Positions 7,755-13,037 of a stretch of DNA of 20,239 nt are shown here, piece after piece. Each line of letters opens with the position of its first letter. Positions within the stretch are counted from its first letter, which is position 1. The translations under genes and the position numbers were made by a program. The notes under the pieces were generated by a model. It saw nothing but the letters and a program-made list of their open reading frames with translations. It ran no database searches and had not been told where the DNA came from. Origin of the DNA: CAYPEZ01 sp964409985 (GTDB lineage Bacteria > Patescibacteriota > Minisyncoccia > Phycocordibacterales > UBA6899); assembly GCA_964409985.1 (NCBI GenBank), contig CAYPEZ010000013.1, forward strand, positions 1-20,239, given 5' to 3'.

Positions 7755-7817
7755 GAACGTTGTATGAGCTTCGCTGCACACTCTTGCGCTTTGTTTTGCG
7801 AAGCATGAACTCTTCAT

Positions 7818-8324
7818 ATGAACATGACTCATTACATGGGGCTTTTGGCTGACCATCAGCCATGGAACCTCATCTTCTTTATGGCTATCCCAGTGATATT
7901 TGCGGAAACAATTGCGATTACAGAACTGTATTTGCTTTATACACAAAAACAAGAAGGCAAGGCAAAGGTTCTTAGTCGATACGCAGGAATATTTATTGGG
8001 CTCTATATGGTTGGTGTTTTTGTGTATCTTGTCAGAACTGCCGTGATTCCGCTCACGACGAGCGGGGGATGGCGTGGAATCATCGATATTGTTGCGGTTG
8101 GGGGATACCTTCTTTCAGCAATTCCGCTTATGGGGATTGGAGCTATAGAACTCGGTATTCTTCCGAAAATGAAGAGCGATGCCCAGAGGCAAAAATTGCA
8201 CACCATCTTTGTGGCAATCTTCTTGGTTCTCGCGCATGTGGCGATGATCTTCGGCATGATGAATCCTAGTCTCTTTGGGTGGTCTCCAGCATTAACTCCT
8301 GATATGGGGAATATGATTATGTAG
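7818..8324 (+). CDS. Multi-pass membrane protein, possibly DUF6803
   Basis: 168 aa with four predicted membrane helices: ~15-40 (NLIFFMAIPVIFAETIAITELYLL), ~53-76, ~86-110 and ~128-150. The N-terminus MNMTHYMGLLADHQPW and the phrase VIFAETIAITELYLL remind me of the uncharacterised DUF6803 family; I cannot confirm this without a search. Met and His are frequent at both ends (MNMTHYM; MIFGMMNP; DMGNMIM). No catalytic motif is visible. It ends right before a strong terminator and probably forms a transcription unit with the His-rich protein upstream. Confidence 0.65.
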   Translation: MNMTHYMGLLADHQPWNLIFFMAIPVIFAETIAITELYLLYTQKQEGKAKVLSRYAGIFIGLYMVGVFVYLVRTAVIPLTTSGGWRGIIDIVAVGGYLLSAIPLMGIGAIELGILPKMKSDAQRQKLHTIFVAIFLVLAHVAMIFGMMNPSLFGWSPALTPDMGNMIM

Positions 8325-8337
8325 TTGCCATATCACC

Positions 8338-8368
8338 AAAACCACCCTATCAACAATAGGGTGGTTTT
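8338..8368 (+). terminator. Rho-independent terminator
   Basis: AAAACCACCCTAT (8338-8350), loop CAACA, ATAGGGTGGTTTT (8356-8368). The long perfect stem ending in T4 is a clear terminator for the membrane-protein unit. Confidence 0.85.
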
Positions 8369-8946
8369 GCTAAGGAACGACGAGGAGAAAGGGGACAGCC
8401 ACCATTGATTCCTGAAAACCGTGTTCTGATACATTCCCCCCAAAAAACAGGAGGCCAGGACCGCCCGGCCTTATAGAGGGGAAACTCGGACAGCGGTATT
8501 CTGCAGCAGAATGCTGATTGATGGGGGGAATTGGTCAGGAATAATTTATTTGCCGCCGCAAATAAATTTTCACGACCCCAGCTCGTCTGTTTTTTCTGCT
8601 GAAAAAACATGACTCCGCTTTTCAATTCCCCGCGCAAGCAAAGCAGTTTGCTTGCTCCATCTCCACAAACAAAAACGGCACTCTTACGAGTGCTTGGTTT
8701 TGTACTTGTGGAGGAGATGGAGGGATTATGGAACCAACTGGAAAACTACGTTATTCAGTCGTATCAAGAGATCTTGAGTTCAGGAATAAGGGTTTCCGAT
8801 AAGAGTTTGTCGGCAGCAATACTCACATGATGGTAATAGAACCAAGGTAAGAGAGCGGGAGCCCTGGAGTCAGGTAGGAGGGTTAGTGGTGTGCCCATCT
8901 GTTGAACAAAGCCAGAACATGTGAGGCGGTTGTTTAATGTGATAGT
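8369..8946. other. Gene-poor stretch containing structured module 1
   Basis: I see no credible gene here. Starting at 8391 is a REP-like motif GGGGACAGCCACCATT, found again (one base different) at 10812. 8527-8720 is the structured module described separately. 8721-8946 shows neither a gene nor a clear structure; at 8717-8733 (ATGGAGGGATTATGGAA) it weakly resembles the tmRNA 3' end at 11037 onwards. Confidence 0.6.
8527..8720. repeat. Structured repeat module, copy 1
   Basis: 8527-8623 matches 10854-10950 at 95 of 97 bases. Inside it are two perfect hairpins: 8543-8568 (11-bp stem, loop CGCC) and 8589-8608 (8-bp stem, loop TGCT). After an 11-nt spacer comes a 9-bp stem with a 4-nt loop (8634-8655), then a long near-palindrome (8657-8720) with CCATCTCCACAA at one end, its complement at the other and GCACTC/GAGTGC at the tip. 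The last two structures recur at the same places in copy 2 but with different sequence. Confidence 0.8.
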
Positions 8947-9351
8947 TTAGTAAACCCAAAAACCAATCTTCTTGAGAGACAGCCACGTCAGAGGGAATGC
9001 CAAGGAATGAACAATGTATGGCCAAATCTGCTCAAGGTATATATCGTCTCCAAATACGAAATGAAAAAATGCAAGAAAGATACTAGAGTAAAGGAGAAAA
9101 ACACCGCTCCCTACTAGCCGATTAAAACTGGGAGAAAAGCCATTCCTTGAGTTATAGTGCCACCTTCCATTCCATGTAAGCAGTTCGTAGACGACAATGA
9201 CAACAATCAGCAAGATGATCCATGGCCAATATGAAATCCACAGCATCGAAACAAATTGCCAAAATATACCCGCGACTGATTTTCCAACCATTTCGGCAAG
9301 TTGAACTAGGAGCTTACTTGGCTCTACTGAAAATATGGTTGATGTTCCCAT
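8947..9351 (-). CDS. Three-helix membrane protein, unknown
   Basis: 134 aa, not recognised. The N-terminal ~25 residues are amphipathic (MGTSTIFSVEPSKLLVQLAEMVG). Hydrophobic helices follow at ~29-58 (two short or one long segment, IFWQFVSMLWISYWPWIILLIVVIVVYELL), ~79-100 (LVGSGVFLLYSSIFLAFFHFVF) and ~108-127. Aromatic residues are plentiful. The start lies 43 nt downstream of the SDH-type protease stop on the same strand, so the two probably form one unit. A weak TAGATT 6 nt before the ATG could also serve it separately. Pairing of a ClpP/SppA-fold protease with a small membrane protein suggests membrane-linked proteolysis, as inference only. Confidence 0.65.
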   Translation of the reverse strand: MGTSTIFSVEPSKLLVQLAEMVGKSVAGIFWQFVSMLWISYWPWIILLIVVIVVYELLTWNGRWHYNSRNGFSPSFNRLVGSGVFLLYSSIFLAFFHFVFGDDIYLEQIWPYIVHSLAFPLTWLSLKKIGFWVY

Positions 9352-9394
9352 AGGGGAAATCTACGGGAGGAGGGGCATTGGGTCAATAATCTCC

Positions 9395-10306
9395 TTATGC
9401 TGGCTGAACAACAACCTGCTGTATGAACGCGACACCATTTTGGTTTTCAATGATCTTAATTGCTGGTGTGTTGGTTAAGGTGTGAATACAGGCATGGTGA
9501 ACACTCAAGACTGCCTCTTGAAGTTTTTGGCTATCCTCAAGTGAAGAAACTTTAATCCCAAGCTCTATGGCTCTTTTCATCGATATGTGCCGGGCGTGGG
9601 ATTTTGTTAGTATATGATCGCTAAGCTCTGCGATTATTCGATCTGATTTTTCTTCGGCATCTGCCTCGCCTAAAAACATTCCGGTCATTAGCCATTCTTT
9701 CGTCATTTCTTTCGACCAAATGATTGCCTTCTCGCACTCACCGATTAGTGTTGGGGAGTATTTTGCAAGTATGGGTTGCCACAAATTTGCCATATATGGG
9801 TTGGCGGTAATTTCAGTTTTTGCGCGCTCAAACTCTTCCATAATGCCGTGTGCAGGACGTCCTCCTAGTTGTGGGTCAATTGGACCGAGATTAGAGTGTT
9901 TACCCATCAGTACTTCCTTTGCAGAAAGCGCAATCATAGTTCCAGCGGACATAGCAATTTGCGGAATGATCGCCCTAATATTTGTACCAAACATTGTTCG
10001 GAGATAATCGACCAGAGACTCTGTGGCGGCGGTATCTCCTCCAGGAGTATGCAAAACGAGATCTAACCCCTTGGATTTATCAAGTCCCTTGATTGAGGTC
10101 ATAAAACCATTTTTATCGGCGTCGTTGACTTCAAAACCACCCACACCCGCTTGAAGCAAGGCTCCTTTTTGAAGCCAGCCAGAGTAGTAAACGATGGTGT
10201 TTCTTTTAGTGAGTCTCGAAAGTTTCTCTAGATACTTTCGGCGGACAATATCATGCGTGCTTCCGGCATCTTTAATTTCTTCAAGAATATCATCCCAACT
10301 AGCCAT
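9395..10306 (-). CDS. SDH/SppA-type serine protease (ClpP/crotonase fold)
   Basis: 303 aa from the ATG at 10306 (MASWDDILEEIKD, a typical beginning for the family); a GTG at 10324 would add six residues. The family of serine dehydrogenase proteinases (SDH_sah, PF01972) is indicated by LDLVLHTPGGDTAATESLVDYLR (oxyanion-hole glycines at 89-90), IPQIAMSAGTMIALSA with the nucleophile S120, and the conserved GKHSNLGPIDPQLGG. Family members are cytoplasmic or membrane-facing serine peptidases whose substrates are largely unknown. The ATG overlaps the end of a 64-codon ORF by 8 nt, and a small membrane protein follows, so it belongs to a three-gene operon. The operon is bracketed by two structured repeat modules, pointing to an accessory, possibly transferred cassette. 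Confidence 0.88.
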   Translation of the reverse strand: MASWDDILEEIKDAGSTHDIVRRKYLEKLSRLTKRNTIVYYSGWLQKGALLQAGVGGFEVNDADKNGFMTSIKGLDKSKGLDLVLHTPGGDTAATESLVDYLRTMFGTNIRAIIPQIAMSAGTMIALSAKEVLMGKHSNLGPIDPQLGGRPAHGIMEEFERAKTEITANPYMANLWQPILAKYSPTLIGECEKAIIWSKEMTKEWLMTGMFLGEADAEEKSDRIIAELSDHILTKSHARHISMKRAIELGIKVSSLEDSQKLQEAVLSVHHACIHTLTNTPAIKIIENQNGVAFIQQVVVQPA

Positions 10307-10493
10307 GCTGAATGTTTGTATCACTGGTAAGTATCGTCATATATTTTTTCTCCGTGAACTTTCCTTCATCTGGCAGGTATTTCTTGTTGAGATCCGATCT
10401 CTCTCGTTCACTCCCAAGGCCAATCTGCATAAAAAACTTCTCTATTTCTTTTGGGTCCTTCCTCGAGTGTTTGATAGGCGCTTTTGGTGTCAT
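10299..10493 (-). CDS. Small charged protein heading the protease operon
   Basis: 64 aa, not recognised. It is basic and hydrophilic (KHSRKDPKEIEKFF, GSERERSDLNKKYL, KFTEKKY) with no membrane helix. Support comes from context: a perfect extended -10 (TGT-TATAAT) ends 7 nt before its ATG, and its stop overlaps the protease ATG (10306) by 8 nt, a coupling arrangement. It could be a small regulator or accessory factor of the protease, or merely a translated leader. Confidence 0.5.
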   Translation of the reverse strand: MTPKAPIKHSRKDPKEIEKFFMQIGLGSERERSDLNKKYLPDEGKFTEKKYMTILTSDTNIQHG

Positions 10494-10500
10494 TAATCAG

Positions 10501-10509
10501 ATTATAACA
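10501..10509 (-). promoter_or_regulatory. Extended -10 promoter of the protease operon
   Basis: On the minus strand TGT-TATAAT, with TATAAT at 10506-10501, ends 7 nt before the ATG at 10493. No -35 match is seen, as is usual for strong extended -10 promoters. Confidence 0.6.
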
Positions 10510-10547
10510 GATATGGGTTAATGGGTCTCTAGGTGTAAAATGACAGT

Positions 10548-10838
10548 ATGAAAAAGATATTTTCAATCGATTTCCCCACGATAAATACCGATGAAGAGCT
10601 ACAATCTTTGGTGGCTTCGTATCCAAAGCTTGATCCAGCATATATAAATACTTCAACCTCACCGTTCTTGGCTAGACAAAAAACTCTTATCGAGAGAATG
10701 TGGGAGCAGTTTTGCCCATACGCTGATAATGACTTTTCTAGAAAAATATCAGTGAACGGAGAGTTTTTGAGTCGTTGTTGGGAAATGACTATCGGATGTG
10801 CCTTAGATAATGGGGTCAGCCACCATTTTGTGGCATGA
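10548..10838 (+). pseudogene. N-terminal fragment of a gene cut off by a repeat module
   Basis: The open frame gives 96 aa (MKKIFSIDFPTINTDEELQS..., then ARQKTLIERMWEQFCPYAD and FLSRCWEMTIGCALDNG). The family is not identified, but the phrase SRCWEMTIGCAL looks like the interior of a larger globular protein. From 10812 the coding sequence runs into the REP-like GGGGTCAGCCACCATT and the frame soon ends at 10838 within it. The natural reading is that a longer gene was truncated by arrival of the repeat module, with no trace of its 3' part in the window. A TAAAAT box 6 nt before the ATG suggests that it may still be transcribed. Alternatively it is a genuine short protein. Confidence 0.5.
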
Positions 10839-11039
10839 CTCTATGTTGATGGAGGAATTGGTCAGGAATAATTTATTCGCCGCCGCAAATAAATTTTCAC
10901 GACCCTAGCTCGTCTGTTTTTTCTGCTGAAAAAACATGACTCCGCTTTTCGATACCCACTTGCAATGTGCTCAAGCACATTGCTCATCTCGCACAAAATC
11001 AAAGCCACCTTTTCAGGTGGCTTGATTATTGTGGAGATG
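10812..11039. repeat. Structured repeat module, copy 2, running into the ssrA 3' end
   Basis: A REP-like motif (10812-10827) is followed by the 97-nt block 10854-10950 (95/97 identical to copy 1). Then comes a 9-bp hairpin with a 4-nt loop (10962-10983, different sequence from copy 1). Last is a long inverted repeat, 10985-11039, whose arms are CATCTCGCACAA and TTGTGGAGATG. The right arm is the acceptor strand of the tmRNA. Confidence 0.75.
10991..11023 (-). terminator. Terminator of ssrA
   Basis: On the minus strand AAGCCACCT, loop GAAA, AGGTGGCTT (11023-11002), followed by a T-rich stretch (TGATTTTGTG). It lies directly downstream of the tmRNA 3' end. Confidence 0.75.
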
Positions 11040-11408
11040 GGGGGAATTGAACCCCCGTCCAAAGGAGAAAGGACCGTAGGTTTGGAATGCTGAGGACACT
11101 TCTTGGTTTTCGCCTTGCTGTATCAAAGTGAACGAAAGCACAGCAAAGTTAGTCTCGTGAAATGTTGGAAGCGAGAAGAGACCACACGCATCCTATCCTG
11201 AATGGGTTACACCGCGAGTCCTCCGATCAGGAGTAGAGGAGGCGATGTGCTTAGGCCTTAGGCGTAAGCAGGGGCGAATGCGTACGGAGACGCAATGCCT
11301 GAAGTGTTGTTTTTGGCACTTCGTGTTTACCGATGGATTTGAGAGTCATTCGGCATGCTCTGCATTCAGTACGGGCTGTTCGTTCCTCTGTCGAAGCCGA
11401 TCATCCCC
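11032..11408 (-). ncRNA. ssrA: Transfer-messenger RNA (tmRNA)
   Basis: 377 nt. The 5' end GGGGATGATCGGCTTCGACA (11408 downwards) is the classic tmRNA start; GGGGATG pairs with CATCTCC (11039-11033, one G-U) to make the acceptor stem. The T arm near the 3' end is GGGGGTTCAATTCCCCC. CCA is not encoded. The tag frame at 11317-11258 is most likely AKNNTSGIASPYAFAPAYA followed by TAA, with GCC as resume codon; its hydrophobic AYA end suits ATP-dependent proteases. tmRNA frees ribosomes stalled on broken mRNA and marks the product for degradation. Its partner SmpB is encoded ~0.75 kb away on the same strand. Confidence 0.95.
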
Positions 11409-11416
11409 GTGAAAAC

Positions 11417-11444
11417 AATATATCACATTTTGTATAAAAATCAA
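11417..11444 (-). promoter_or_regulatory. Promoter of ssrA
   Basis: On the minus strand TTGATT (11444-11439), 16-nt spacer ending in TGA, TATATT (11422-11417), then 8 nt to the tmRNA 5' end at 11408. Confidence 0.7.
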
Positions 11445-11525
11445 GTTTTGTCATATGTTCTCTATAGCGAGCAAGTTCACAGGCAGTCTTAAGGAAATCC
11501 TTTGTTTCCAAGGGTTCTTAGCTAT

Positions 11526-11553
11526 TTGACAATAGAATATATTCTTGTATAAT
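11526..11553 (+). promoter_or_regulatory. Consensus promoter of the small-protein operon
   Basis: Perfect TTGACA (11526-11531) and perfect TATAAT (11548-11553) with a 16-nt spacer: the strongest-looking promoter in the window. It leaves a leader of ~28 nt with an SD, unlike most genes here. Confidence 0.75.
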
Positions 11554-11587
11554 GTATTATGGAGTACAAACAAAGAGGTGTTCTACA

Positions 11588-11821
11588 ATGAAGTTTTTGA
11601 GCATCAGTTTTGTGGTAATTGGGGTCAATCTGATCCTATTTTCTGGATACTACGGTATCCAGTTCGGGACCACGGAGGGGCCGCTAGTGCAGGGCTATGC
11701 GGGCGGACTCATTCCCACCGTCACAGCTCTCGTCGGGCTAATCTCGCTGAATTTGGGGTGGAACAATCTCGTTCTGCTCCGAGACCTCGAAATGATTTCG
11801 AGGATGGCGGACGGCCGATGA
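11588..11821 (+). CDS. Small two-helix membrane protein, unknown
   Basis: 77 aa from the ATG at 11588, chosen because GAGGTG (11575-11580) stands 7 nt upstream and the consensus promoter puts the transcript start near 11560. Upstream in-frame codons would lie in or before the promoter. Helix 1 is ~3-22 (FLSISFVVIGVNLILFSGYYG) and helix 2 ~34-54 (GGLIPTVTALVGLISLNLGW), followed by a short charged tail (LLRDLEMISRMADGR). I do not recognise the family. The ATGA overlap with the next gene implies coupled translation and possibly a joint complex. Third-position G+C is higher than in neighbouring genes. Confidence 0.65.
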   Translation: MKFLSISFVVIGVNLILFSGYYGIQFGTTEGPLVQGYAGGLIPTVTALVGLISLNLGWNNLVLLRDLEMISRMADGR

Positions 11822-12117
11822 TGGCTTTCTGTATTGCATGCATCCTTGTCAGGGGAATCCTGGCGGGGGGCGTGCAGGAGACCACCATGCGTCGGCTTCT
11901 CATCGGGCAACGAGGGATTCTGGCTCTTGTTGCCCTCACGACCCCACAGAATCCTGTGCCTCTGCCGGAGAAGCACGATCCAGTGTTTCCGGCATACAGG
12001 GCTCCCGAGGTGGAACGAAAGTTTTCACCTCGGAGTCCTCAGAAGAAAAAGTTCCATGATCCGCATGCGTACCGGAAACATCGGTACGCAGTTCCACCAC
12101 CAAAGAGGTGGAAGTAA
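11818..12117 (+). CDS. Small protein with hydrophobic N-terminus and basic Pro-rich tail, unknown
   Basis: 99 aa starting at 11818 (ATGATG; the second ATG at 11821 is equally possible), overlapping the preceding stop by 4 nt. Residues ~1-17 (MMAFCIACILVRGILAG) and ~30-45 (LIGQRGILALVALTTP) are hydrophobic. The rest is rich in Pro, Lys, Arg and His (PEVERKFSPRSPQKKKF, HAYRKHRYAVPPPKRW). Such a tail may bind nucleic acid or an acidic surface, but no family is recognised. It is the second gene of a two-gene operon ended by the hairpin at 12125. Confidence 0.55.
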   Translation: MMAFCIACILVRGILAGGVQETTMRRLLIGQRGILALVALTTPQNPVPLPEKHDPVFPAYRAPEVERKFSPRSPQKKKFHDPHAYRKHRYAVPPPKRWK

Positions 12118-12124
12118 ATCAAAG

Positions 12125-12152
12125 CCACCCGGCATTGCTCGGGTGGTTTTTC
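12125..12152 (+). terminator. Terminator between convergent small-protein operon and smpB
   Basis: CCACCCG (12125-12131), loop, CGGGTGG (12140-12146), then TTTTT. The other strand carries an AAGCCACC-side T-rich tail too, so it may stop both units; its T run touches the smpB stop codon. Confidence 0.8.
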
Positions 12153-12589
12153 TATCGCATAGCGCGGCGTATCTCACGTTCTGCGTCTCGCTTTTTTATT
12201 GTTTCGCGTTTGTCGTGTTTCTTTTTTCCGCGTGCGAGACCAATACTCAGTTTGATTCGACGGCCTTTGAGGTAGACAGCAAGGGGGATGACGGCGAGTC
12301 CATCAGATTCACTACGCTCAGTAAGTTCTTGGAGCTCGGTTTTGTTGAGGAGGAGCGTTCGTTCGCGTCGAGGGTCACTATCTGCAGAAGGGTTGCCTGG
12401 CTGGTAGGGATTGATATGCATTCCCACAATGCGGGGCAGTCCCTGGCGAAAGGACACGAACGCTCCGTCCATCGATACCTGGCCTTTGCGTAGCGACTTC
12501 ACCTCAGCTCCGGTCAAAGCCAACCCTGCCTCGTATTTCTCGAGGATCTCGTAGTTGAAATAGGCCTTGCGGTTTTCGGCAATCGACAT
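12152..12589 (-). CDS. smpB: SsrA-binding protein SmpB
   Basis: 145 aa, normal length. Conserved features in order: IAENRKAYFNYEILEKYEAGLALTG at the N-terminus, EVKSLRKGQVSMDGAFVSF, PYQPGN, the R-E-R-TLLLNKTEL segment, PLAVYLKGRRIKLSIGLARGKKKHDKRE and the basic C-terminal tail (KRDAEREIRRAMR) that enters the ribosomal decoding centre. SmpB binds the tRNA-like part of tmRNA and delivers it to stalled ribosomes. The start at 12589 is 8 nt behind a TATGAT box (TTGTCA at -35, 17-nt spacer), so little or no leader. AGGT between box and ATG might serve as a weak SD. Confidence 0.95.
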   Translation of the reverse strand: MSIAENRKAYFNYEILEKYEAGLALTGAEVKSLRKGQVSMDGAFVSFRQGLPRIVGMHINPYQPGNPSADSDPRRERTLLLNKTELQELTERSESDGLAVIPLAVYLKGRRIKLSIGLARGKKKHDKRETIKKRDAEREIRRAMR

Positions 12590-12597
12590 GAGTACCT

Positions 12598-12626
12598 ATC
12601 ATACGACACCAGGAGCACGTTGACAA
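12598..12626 (-). promoter_or_regulatory. Promoter of smpB
   Basis: On the minus strand TTGTCA (12626-12621), 17-nt spacer, TATGAT (12603-12598), ATG 8 nt later. Its -35 box overlaps the -35 of the divergent promoter at 12620. Confidence 0.7.
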
Positions 12627-12655
12627 CACGTGATTTTAGTGCTATTTATTATACT
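12620..12655 (+). promoter_or_regulatory. Promoter of the 92-aa protein gene, divergent from smpB
   Basis: Perfect TTGACA (12620-12625). The best-spaced -10 is TGC-TATTTA (12643-12648, 17-nt spacer); a better hexamer TATACT at 12650-12655 is 24 nt away. Leader with SD follows. Confidence 0.55.
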
Positions 12656-12681
12656 AGATTCTTTAAAAAAGGAGCTATCAC

Positions 12682-12960
12682 ATGGTTTTGGCCATAAAGA
12701 TCACGCATGAAATTGATGGATCTCTGAAGTTTCTTGGGGACCCCGATTTTTCACACTTCGGGCCCTTTGACGACATGTCTGCCGCCGAGAGTCTTCTCGT
12801 ACGGAGGCGGTGGGACAAGCAGACGGGATCCAAGAATGTCTGGGTTGCCCTTTTGGGTGCCACCCGGATGATCGAGGCTCGAATCATCGAAGTCCCTCCG
12901 GGGTTCAAGAGTTGGGCCGACCCTCGTGACCTCCCTGGGGGGAAGCAGGTCTTCAACTAA
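12682..12960 (+). CDS. Small soluble protein, unknown
   Basis: 92 aa, family not recognised. A proper SD (AAGGAG, 12669-12674) stands 7 nt before the ATG. The protein is mixed alpha/beta in feel: MVLAIKITHEIDGSLKFLG, a double-Arg helix SAAESLLVRRRWDKQ, then VWVALLGATRMIEARIIEVP. It has no signal peptide or membrane helix. It has its own promoter and a strong terminator, so it is monocistronic. Like the pair at 11588-12117 it is small, G+C-rich in codon use and SD-led, unlike its leaderless neighbours. Confidence 0.6.
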   Translation: MVLAIKITHEIDGSLKFLGDPDFSHFGPFDDMSAAESLLVRRRWDKQTGSKNVWVALLGATRMIEARIIEVPPGFKSWADPRDLPGGKQVFN

Positions 12961-12970
12961 GACCCCAACA

Positions 12971-13005
12971 TACCCGACGCTGTAAGGCGTCGGGTATTTC
13001 TTTTC
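12971..13005 (+). terminator. Rho-independent terminator before ftsH
   Basis: TACCCGACGC, loop TGTAAG, GCGTCGGGTA (12971-12996), then TTTCTTTTC. The T-tract also supplies the -35 region (TTTTCA, 13001-13006) of the ftsH promoter. Confidence 0.9.
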
Positions 13006-13019
13006 ATACACGCACGCTC

Positions 13020-13028
13020 TGTTATACT
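13020..13028 (+). promoter_or_regulatory. Extended -10 promoter of ftsH
   Basis: TGT-TATACT ends 9 nt before the ATG at 13038; TTTTCA with a 16-nt spacer may serve as -35. No SD is present, so ftsH mRNA is probably leaderless or nearly so. Confidence 0.6.
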
Positions 13029-13037
13029 GTCCGCATT

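Noticed and set aside
8350..8637. 95-codon open frame on the minus strand across module 1
   Set aside because: The start overlaps the conserved structured block and the frame runs into the terminator hairpin at 8338-8368. In copy 2 the matching frame has a stop after KKQTS, so the frame is not preserved.
8657..8720. Integron attC site
   Set aside because: The long imperfect palindrome is suggestive, but I find no GTTRRRY/RYYYAAC core boxes and no integron integrase in the window.
8700..8735. Remnant tRNA or tmRNA 3' end
   Set aside because: ATGGAGGGATTATGGAACC resembles the ssrA T-arm region, but no acceptor or D/anticodon arms can be folded. Kept only as part of the module comparison.
10862..11062. 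66-codon minus-strand frame over the ssrA 3' end and module 2
   Set aside because: It begins inside the tmRNA T arm and passes through a terminator; the equivalent frame in copy 1 is closed by a stop.
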